This document shows positions 5,554 to 9,226 of a stretch of DNA of 9,226 nt, piece by piece. The position numbers and the translations under genes were made by a program. Source of the DNA: Proteiniphilum sp. GTDB lineage: Bacteria > Bacteroidota > Bacteroidia > Bacteroidales > Dysgonomonadaceae. Numbering within the stretch: the first letter of the stretch is position 1; each line of letters begins with the position of its first letter. The stretch covers positions 1-9,226 of the forward strand of contig JAIRSV010000164.1 of assembly GCA_031255275.1 (NCBI GenBank), read 5' to 3'. A model generated the notes under the pieces. The model searched no databases. It was not told the DNA's origin and was given only the letters and a program-made list of their open reading frames with translations.

Positions 5554-6986
5554 CAATGCATCTGAACAGCGCCCTGTTCCTGATCATCGAGCTGCTTTAC
5601 CTGCTCACCGTGGTAAGTATCGTAGCAGTCGTGATCTCGGAAAACCGGAATCCCATCAAAACAGTAGCATGGATCCTGGCCGTACTCTTCCTGCCCTTCA
5701 TCGGTATTATCTGGTACGCCTTCTTCGGCCGGAACACCACACGACGGCACGTAATCTCCCGGCGGATGTACAGTAAGCTGAAGAAACGCCCGCTCGACGG
5801 AATAAGAGCGGCGGCAGAACATACCGCCTCCCCCCCCGAAAGACATGCCAATCTGATCAAGCTGCTGCAAAACATGGACTACACCCCCCTGCTGGGCGGA
5901 AACGACATAAAACTGTTCACCGGCGGGAAAGAAAAATTCGAACACCTTCTTGCCGACATAGAAAAAGCCGGAAAACATATCCACATAGAATACTACGTGC
6001 TGCTCGACGACGAGCTGGGCATGAAACTCCAGCAGGCACTCATCCGCAAGGCGAAGGAAGGACTGGAGATACGGATCATCTACGACAGCTTCGGGTCGCG
6101 GAAGGCAAAGAAGAAATTTTTCGAAGATTTCCGGAAAGCGGGAATTGAAACCGAACCCTTTCTGAAGCTCACCCTTTCGGTACTCACCTCAAGGCTCAAC
6201 TACCGGACGCACCGCAAGATAGTAGTCATCGACGGACAGATAGGCTACGTCGGCGGAATGAATGTCGCAGACCGCTACCTGAAGGGATTCGACTGGGGAT
6301 GCTGGCGCGACACCCATGCCCGGATAGAAGGCAAGGGAGTACAGGGACTGCAATCCGTCTTCCTGATAGACTGGTATTTCGTATCACAGACGCTGATCAC
6401 CTCGCGCGACTACTTCCCCGCGCTGGGAAATTACGGAAAATATCCCATGCAGATAGTGAACAGCGGACCTCTGAATGAAGAAAACGAAGTCTCCCGCGGA
6501 ATCATGCAAGCCATCTATGACGCCCGGAAATCAATCTATATACAGACCCCCTATTTCCTTCCCCCCGACGCTATGGCCGACGCCCTGCAGGCCGCCGCCG
6601 TCAGAGGCATCGACGTGCGAGTCATGATGTCCCGGCGGTCAGACATGATGCTCGTACAGAAAGCATCCTGCTCCTACGTCCGCGACATGCTGAAGGCAGG
6701 AGTGAAGGTATACCTCTACAACAAAGGATTTTTACACTCGAAGATGATGGTATTCGACGGTTCGCTCACACTTGTCGGATCGGCCAATTTCGATTCACGC
6801 AGCTTCGAGCAGAATTTTGAAGTAGAAGCATTCATTTACGACGAAGAACTGGGCATGCACGCCAGTGATATATTCGTCGAAGATCAGCGCTTTTCCGAAC
6901 CGATCTCCGCGAGAGAATGGCGCAGGCGGCCGGCATCCGAGCGGTTTATAGAATCGGTGATGCGGCTCTTCGCCCCCCTGCTCTGA
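5550..6986 (+). CDS. cls: Cardiolipin synthase (phospholipase D family)
   Basis: Encodes 478 residues. Bacterial Cls of this type joins two phosphatidylglycerol molecules to cardiolipin and glycerol at the inner membrane. Two N-terminal hydrophobic segments (about 8-29 and 38-59) form the membrane anchor. Two phospholipase D domains follow, each with a full HKD motif: His221-x-Lys223-x4-Asp228 followed by GYVGGMN, and His396-x-Lys398-x4-Asp403 followed by VGSANFDSRS. Length is close to the usual 480-510. The start overlaps the rsgA stop by 4 nt. A run of eight C residues (5830-5837) lies in the codons for Ser94-Pro96, between the membrane anchor and the first catalytic domain. A gap of 32 nt precedes aroK. 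Confidence 0.95.
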   Translation: MTMHLNSALFLIIELLYLLTVVSIVAVVISENRNPIKTVAWILAVLFLPFIGIIWYAFFGRNTTRRHVISRRMYSKLKKRPLDGIRAAAEHTASPPERHANLIKLLQNMDYTPLLGGNDIKLFTGGKEKFEHLLADIEKAGKHIHIEYYVLLDDELGMKLQQALIRKAKEGLEIRIIYDSFGSRKAKKKFFEDFRKAGIETEPFLKLTLSVLTSRLNYRTHRKIVVIDGQIGYVGGMNVADRYLKGFDWGCWRDTHARIEGKGVQGLQSVFLIDWYFVSQTLITSRDYFPALGNYGKYPMQIVNSGPLNEENEVSRGIMQAIYDARKSIYIQTPYFLPPDAMADALQAAAVRGIDVRVMMSRRSDMMLVQKASCSYVRDMLKAGVKVYLYNKGFLHSKMMVFDGSLTLVGSANFDSRSFEQNFEVEAFIYDEELGMHASDIFVEDQRFSEPISAREWRRRPASERFIESVMRLFAPLL

Positions 6987-7018
6987 CGCAGACGCCGGAA
7001 ATTAAAAGATATACAGTT

Positions 7019-7558
7019 ATGAAACGGATTTTTATTACAGGTTATATGGGCGCCGGCAAGACCACGATAGGCAAACAGCTGGCCAAATCGCTTTCACTCT
7101 CCTTTGTCGACCTGGACACCTGCATCGAGAATAAGTACCGCAAGAGCATCCCCACCCTCTTCGCGGAAAAGGGCGAGGATGAATTCCGGAAGATAGAAAA
7201 CCGGGTGCTCCGCGAGGTAGCTCAATTCGAAAACGCGGTAATCTCCACGGGCGGAGGAACACCCTGTTTTTTCGACAATATGGAAATGATGAACCGCGCC
7301 GGCGTCACGATCTATCTCGAAACCGAACCTGAAGACCTCGTCCGTCGCCTGCGGGCATCGAGAACCGTCCGTCCGCTCATTACCGGGAAGCCGGCGGAAG
7401 AGCTCCTCCCCTTCATCACGGAACATTTGTCCCGCAGGGAACGTTATTACAGGCAAGCGCAGATCATCTACCATACAGACCGTATGACTACGAAAAAAGA
7501 GATTCACTTAACCGTACGCGGAATAGAAGAACAAATTAAAAGAAGAAACGCAGAATGA
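7019..7558 (+). CDS. aroK: Shikimate kinase
   Basis: Encodes 179 residues. The enzyme phosphorylates shikimate at the 3-hydroxyl with ATP, the fifth step of chorismate and aromatic amino acid synthesis. Visible are the P-loop GYMGAGKT (8-15), the DLD pair (31-33; the second Asp binds Mg and shikimate), FRKIE with Arg57 for shikimate, STGGGT (76-81; the GGG binds shikimate), and the lid with Arg118-Pro-Leu. The ATG at 7019 puts the P-loop eight residues from the start, as in the family. A longer frame from 6917 would run back into cls and is not supported. The stop overlaps the next gene by 4 nt (ATGA). aroK and aroL cannot be distinguished in this phylum; aroK is the usual name. Confidence 0.96.
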   Translation: MKRIFITGYMGAGKTTIGKQLAKSLSLSFVDLDTCIENKYRKSIPTLFAEKGEDEFRKIENRVLREVAQFENAVISTGGGTPCFFDNMEMMNRAGVTIYLETEPEDLVRRLRASRTVRPLITGKPAEELLPFITEHLSRRERYYRQAQIIYHTDRMTTKKEIHLTVRGIEEQIKRRNAE

Positions 7559-8766
7559 TATACGATTCCAGCAGAAGCGCCTCGTTCGTCGTGCGCGAAT
7601 TACTGCAAAAAGCGGAAAAGCGGAGATCCTCCCACGTGATCGGTATTCCCCTGGAAGACCGGAAAGTGGAAAAACGGGTTCCGCTGACGCCCGAAACCGT
7701 TTCGCTGCTGGTCGAAGCAGGCTACAGAGTGCTGCTCGAAACGGGAGCAGGCCAGGCCATCAACTATACCGACACCTATTACGCCGAATCGGGCGCCGAG
7801 ATAGCAGACAGCGCCGAGGAAGTTTTCCGGGCCGATCTGATCCTGAAGATACTGCCCCCCACGCTCGAGGAAGTCGCCATGATGCGTCCGCGGACCACCG
7901 TTTTCTCCTTCCTGCATATCCACCGGCTCTCCCGTCCCCTGCTTGAGCTGATGTCCGAAAAGAAGATCAACGCACTCGCCTGCGAGCTTTTTTATGACGA
8001 TACCGGCCTCTCCCCCTTCGTGACATCCATGTCCGAGATCGAAGGCATCTGTTCCGTCACCCTGGCGGCGGAACTGCTGAGCAACGTCCACGGCGGAAAA
8101 GGCATTCTGCTGGGAGGAGTCCCCGGCATATCGCCGGCCGAAATAGTCGTCATCGGCGCCGGAATAACGGGCATAATGGCAGCCCGCGCCGCCCTGGCCA
8201 TGGGGGCAACCGTAAAGGTATTCGACAACGACGTCGCAAAACTGCGCGCCGTCCGCCACGAACTGGGCAGTCCGGTATTTACCTCCACGCTCCAGCCCAA
8301 CGTACTCCGAAACGTATTCCGTTCGGCCGACGTGGTCATCGGCGCCATGCAGTACATCAACAAAACCCACTTTTACCGTATTTCCAGCGACCTGATCAGG
8401 GAGATGAAGCAAGGCGCTATAATCATTGATGTGCGGATGGCACAGGGAGGATGCTTCGAAACCACTATGGAGGCCTGTTTACCCGGTCACCCGTCCGTCT
8501 TCGAGCGATTCGGCGTACTGCATTTCTGCGAAATGAGCCTCAGTTCGCGTGTAGCGCGAACCGCATCCATCTCCCTGAGCAATATCTTCGTATCGATGTT
8601 CTCTTCCATGACCGACTGTGGCGGTCTCGGTCATTTCGCCCGGTTCGACCGCGGCTTCGCCTCCGGCTTCTACCTCTACGCCGGAAAGATGGTCAACCCC
8701 TATGTAGGCAACCACTTCAATATCCCCGTCACCGACATCGGACTCTTTTTGCCGGGGGGGTATTGA
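7555..8766 (+). CDS. Alanine dehydrogenase-like protein (AlaDH/PNT family)
   Basis: Encodes 403 residues. The family includes L-alanine dehydrogenase (NAD-dependent interconversion of alanine and pyruvate plus ammonia) and the transhydrogenase alpha subunit. An N-terminal extension of about 26 residues precedes the family start VIGIPLEDRKVEKRVPLTP (28-46; Arg41 matches the substrate-binding Arg). LILKILPP (95-102) supplies the expected lysine (Lys98) and FLHIH (119-123) a histidine (His121). The Rossmann motif GAGITG is at 201-206. The loop before QGGCFETT reads IDVRMA (291-296), whereas typical Ald has an aspartate just before QGGC; here it is Ala296. I recall Bacteroidetes proteins of this subtype annotated as alanine dehydrogenase, but the substrate is uncertain. 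The gene overlaps aroK by 4 nt and ends in a G7 tract two codons before the stop. Confidence 0.85.
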   Translation: MIYDSSRSASFVVRELLQKAEKRRSSHVIGIPLEDRKVEKRVPLTPETVSLLVEAGYRVLLETGAGQAINYTDTYYAESGAEIADSAEEVFRADLILKILPPTLEEVAMMRPRTTVFSFLHIHRLSRPLLELMSEKKINALACELFYDDTGLSPFVTSMSEIEGICSVTLAAELLSNVHGGKGILLGGVPGISPAEIVVIGAGITGIMAARAALAMGATVKVFDNDVAKLRAVRHELGSPVFTSTLQPNVLRNVFRSADVVIGAMQYINKTHFYRISSDLIREMKQGAIIIDVRMAQGGCFETTMEACLPGHPSVFERFGVLHFCEMSLSSRVARTASISLSNIFVSMFSSMTDCGGLGHFARFDRGFASGFYLYAGKMVNPYVGNHFNIPVTDIGLFLPGGY

Positions 8767-8813
8767 AATTTTCGCCAGGATAAGTCACACAGTACATAAA
8801 AACAGTATAAATT

Positions 8814-9226
8814 ATGAAAGTGAGAGCTATTTTATTTTTTTGTCTGGTAATTGGGGGATACGGTACCCTACAGGCGCAGGGTACCGTATCCATATATGAG
8901 TCAGGCCGCCGCATTGAGGATTATAAAGATAACTTCAAGAATCTGATTGAGAACTGGAAGAAAGAGAATATTACCAATGCCGGGGACTACAAATTGAATG
9001 ATATCTACTTTGTTGAAACTATTTCCGGTCACGAGCGGTATAACTATTACAGAAACTATTTTTCATCCGGTCAACCTGTGGGCTGTAGCCAAAGTAAAAA
9101 AACAGGGGGCGATTCAAAAGGAAATAAAATTTATGAGTACATTATTAAACCCGCCCGTCTTTATACCGAATTTTATGATTCGAGAGGGATGCCGGAAAGA
9201 ATGCAAGCGATCCTCACAGACGAATT
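8814..9226 (+). CDS. Secreted protein of unknown function, 3' end outside window
   Basis: From the ATG at 8814 the frame stays open for 137 codons to the window edge, so only the N-terminal part is seen. It starts MKVRAILFFCLVIGGYGTLQ and shows a signal peptide: basic start, hydrophobic residues 5-17, likely cleavage after Ala21 (LQA|QG). The rest is hydrophilic and rich in Tyr, Asn, Lys and Glu, with segments such as YNYYRNYFSSG and KIYEYIIKPARLYTEFYD. I recognise no domain. The sequence is visibly more AT-rich than the operon to the left and uses different codons, so it may be a separate, accessory gene. It lies 47 nt after the Ald-like gene; no clear promoter or terminator is visible in between. 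A perfect hairpin (8856-8891) covers the codons around the cleavage site. Confidence 0.7.
   Translation, partial: MKVRAILFFCLVIGGYGTLQAQGTVSIYESGRRIEDYKDNFKNLIENWKKENITNAGDYKLNDIYFVETISGHERYNYYRNYFSSGQPVGCSQSKKTGGDSKGNKIYEYIIKPARLYTEFYDSRGMPERMQAILTDE
8856..8891. repeat. Perfect 14-bp inverted repeat with 8-nt loop
   Basis: The left arm GGATACGGTACCCT (8856-8869) and right arm AGGGTACCGTATCC (8878-8891) are exact reverse complements, separated by ACAGGCGC. Each arm contains the 6-bp palindrome GGTACC. The hairpin lies inside the coding sequence for residues 15-26 of the secreted protein, about 40 nt after its ATG. There is no T-tract after the right arm, so it is not a standard terminator. 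Confidence 0.9.

Noticed and set aside
6917..7018. Upstream start for shikimate kinase within cls
   Set aside because: It would add 34 residues unlike any shikimate kinase; the ATG at 7019 gives the family's normal distance to the P-loop.
7600..8412. Long minus-strand reading frame (270 codons) opposite the Ald-like gene
   Set aside because: It is fully antisense to a gene with clear family motifs and shows no recognisable protein features; third-position GC bias explains the absence of stops.

Overview
The window looks like chromosomal DNA of a member of the Bacteroidota, most likely the order Bacteroidales, with roughly half G+C. Three things point there. A TAnnTTTG -7 promoter element with a correctly spaced -33 TTG lies in front of the rightward genes. 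The translation leaders are A-rich with mostly weak Shine-Dalgarno sequences. The encoded RsgA, Ald-like and RHH-like proteins resemble Bacteroidales versions as I remember them; no search was possible. Genus is not assignable.

Layout from left to right. Positions 1-229 hold no convincing gene but carry a tandem array of a 21-bp unit (36-171). Three genes then run leftward (minus strand): a secreted DUF2059 protein (1029-1529), a small ribbon-helix-helix-like protein (726-950) and the tRNA adenosine deaminase TadA (230-667). A 115-bp divergent intergenic region (1530-1644) carries the rightward promoter.

From 1666 a compact rightward cluster follows: yraN, mmcQ/yjbR-like, birA, pyrH, frr, rsgA, cls, aroK and an alanine dehydrogenase-like gene, ending at 8766. 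Several junctions overlap: mmcQ/birA by 17 nt, frr/rsgA by 1 nt, and rsgA/cls and aroK/ald-like by 4 nt. This suggests one or a few co-transcribed, translationally coupled units. Gaps occur only before pyrH, frr and aroK. The gap before frr contains a second TAnnTTTG element, and the leaders of pyrH and frr share a bipartite sequence at the same distance from their ATGs. The cluster is housekeeping in character: translation and ribosome maintenance (frr, rsgA), UMP phosphorylation (pyrH), biotinylation (birA), cardiolipin synthesis (cls) and the shikimate pathway (aroK). At the right edge a different, more AT-rich gene for a secreted protein of unknown function starts at 8814 and runs off the window. 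Its signal-peptide region contains a perfect 14-bp inverted repeat.

Most of the window is an ordinary core region, and I see no CRISPR array, transposase, phage gene or defence cassette. The points most worth a second look are the helically phased 21-bp repeat array, the shared leader element before pyrH and frr, the strong hairpin inside the last gene, and the altered active-site region of the Ald-like enzyme.
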